A stretch of DNA of 64,000 nucleotides from Chromobacterium alticapitis (lineage in GTDB: Bacteria > Pseudomonadota > Gammaproteobacteria > Burkholderiales > Chromobacteriaceae): positions 1-64,000 of the forward strand of contig NZ_PQWB01000121.1 in the NCBI RefSeq assembly GCF_002924365.1, written 5' to 3'. Positions 63,451 to 64,000 of the stretch are shown piece by piece. The position numbers were made by a program, and so were the translations under genes. A model generated the notes under the pieces. It saw nothing but the letters and a program-made list of their open reading frames with translations. It did not search any database and was not told where the DNA came from. Positions within the stretch are counted from its first letter, which is position 1. Every line of letters begins with the position of its first letter.

Positions 63451-64000
63451 TCATTCTGCGGCAAAGTCTACCAATTCGTCACCATCGTTTACTTGCTCGC
63501 CGGCGGCGAAGTAGAAGTCCTGCACCACGCCGTCGCCCGGCGCGGTGATGGTGTGTTCCATCTTCATCGCTTCCAGAATCAATAGCGGCGAACCTTTGGC
63601 CACTTTCTTGCCTATTTCGGCCAGCAATGCCACTACGCGGCCAGGCATCGGGGCCTTGAGGTGGGTTTCGCCATGCACGCCCAGCTCGGTGTAGGCATAA
63701 GGATCTACCCATTCCAGCGCCAGCCGTTCGCTGTTTTCGAACAGGACGCGCAGCGCGCCGTGGCGCGCCACGGTGGCCTTGATCGTGGAACCGTCCAATA
63801 CGGCCAAGAGCTGCGAGCCTTGCAATTGCGCGCGAGCGGGGAGCGATTGCCCGTCCACGAAAACGACGAAGCCATCCGCCTGGTGGCGCAGCGTCGCGCT
63901 GTACTCTTCTTCATCCAGACGGAAGGCGAAACGGCGCGTCTGCCCGCCGTTCAAGCGCCAGCCGGCGGCGGCCGGGTAGGGTGCTTGCTGGGCCAGCGCC
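63451..64000 (-). CDS. mccA: Biotin carboxylase/carrier subunit, C-terminal part (methylcrotonyl-CoA carboxylase alpha-like)
   Basis: The last 183 residues or so of a gene that enters from the right edge. The C terminus is a biotinyl domain with the attachment motif EAMKMEH, preceded by LKAPMPGRVVALL and followed by DGVVQDFYFAAGEQVNDGDELVDF. The segment before it is the BT-type linker of acyl-CoA carboxylase alpha subunits. HMG-CoA lyase and acetoacetyl-CoA synthetase on the same strand favour methylcrotonyl-CoA carboxylase (leucine pathway) over the propionyl or acetyl enzymes. The ORF continues without a start to 64000. Confidence 0.85.
   Translation of the reverse strand, partial: ALAQQAPYPAAAGWRLNGGQTRRFAFRLDEEEYSATLRHQADGFVVFVDGQSLPARAQLQGSQLLAVLDGSTIKATVARHGALRVLFENSERLALEWVDPYAYTELGVHGETHLKAPMPGRVVALLAEIGKKVAKGSPLLILEAMKMEHTITAPGDGVVQDFYFAAGEQVNDGDELVDFAAE

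Overview
The window reads as a GC-rich betaproteobacterial chromosome segment. A neisserial-type porin, a PilY1/FimT/PilVWX minor-pilin set, an FlrC-class flagellar regulator and the general gene content point to Chromobacterium or a close relative in the Neisseriales. That placement is inference from gene content. I see no rRNA, tRNA, insertion sequence, prophage or CRISPR array.

Layout. 1-144: start of a DUF1800-type exported protein, minus strand. 260-4528: TPP-riboswitch-controlled thiamine uptake operon (thiB, an acetyltransferase, thiP, thiQ). 4530-11196, mostly minus strand: a class V aminotransferase with a RidA-like enamine/imine hydrolase and a GcvA-type LysR regulator; an AraC regulator with a PEBP-family periplasmic protein; an SSAT-like acetyltransferase divergent from a LysR regulator; and the cell-wall endopeptidase pbpG. 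11503-16200: uvrB, a BASS-type transporter with a divergent LysR regulator, and a small alpha/beta hydrolase. 16603-30871: a low-molecular-weight phosphatase, a receiver-less CheB-like methylesterase, an FlrC-like sigma-54 activator, then fliE-F-G-H-I-J, fliK, fliL-M-N-O-P, an embedded acetyltransferase, fliQ and fliR. A near-consensus sigma-54 promoter precedes fliK. 30972-37258: yebC, pepP, two UbiH-family monooxygenases, dsbC, a TonB-like protein and an acyl-CoA-binding protein. 37322-43442, minus strand: a type IV pilus minor-pilin operon (fimT-pilV-pilW-pilX-pilY1-pilE), whose PilY1 carries an apparent N-terminal lectin-like domain. 43570-50315: a NhaR-like regulator, htpX, a TerC-family membrane protein, an OmpR/EnvZ pair and a porin behind a long AT-rich upstream region. 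50676-54237, minus strand: a flavin amine oxidase and a ThDP-dependent enzyme behind an operator-like near-palindrome. 54544-58684, minus strand: a magnesium locus. 59215-64000, minus strand: acetoacetate and leucine catabolism (acetoacetyl-CoA synthetase, HMG-CoA lyase, the carboxyl end of a biotin-dependent carboxylase) with small unassigned genes between.

The most interesting element is the magnesium locus. Upstream of an MgtA-type Mg2+ P-type ATPase lie two small proteins that look like divergent copies of one ACT-like fold, similar in layout to the C-terminal domain of MgtC but without its membrane part. Each is preceded by an unannotated acidic, proline-rich leader ORF: MPEEPEPRAAATQCRMTG at 58628-58684 and MPEEPGPQAFTIRRR at 58001-58048. 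Both are followed by strong hairpins. This resembles the enterobacterial MgtL type of Mg2+-sensing leader peptide (MEPDPTP...), here duplicated and attached to different genes. The leader role is inference; the ORFs and hairpins are directly visible.

Other points worth following: the GNAT gene overlapping both fliP and fliQ; the receiver-less CheB with a kinase-less FlrC; the amine oxidase/ThDP enzyme pair; a riboswitch expression platform that appears to sequester the thiB ribosome-binding site; and frequent use of the rare Ile codon ATA before Gly.
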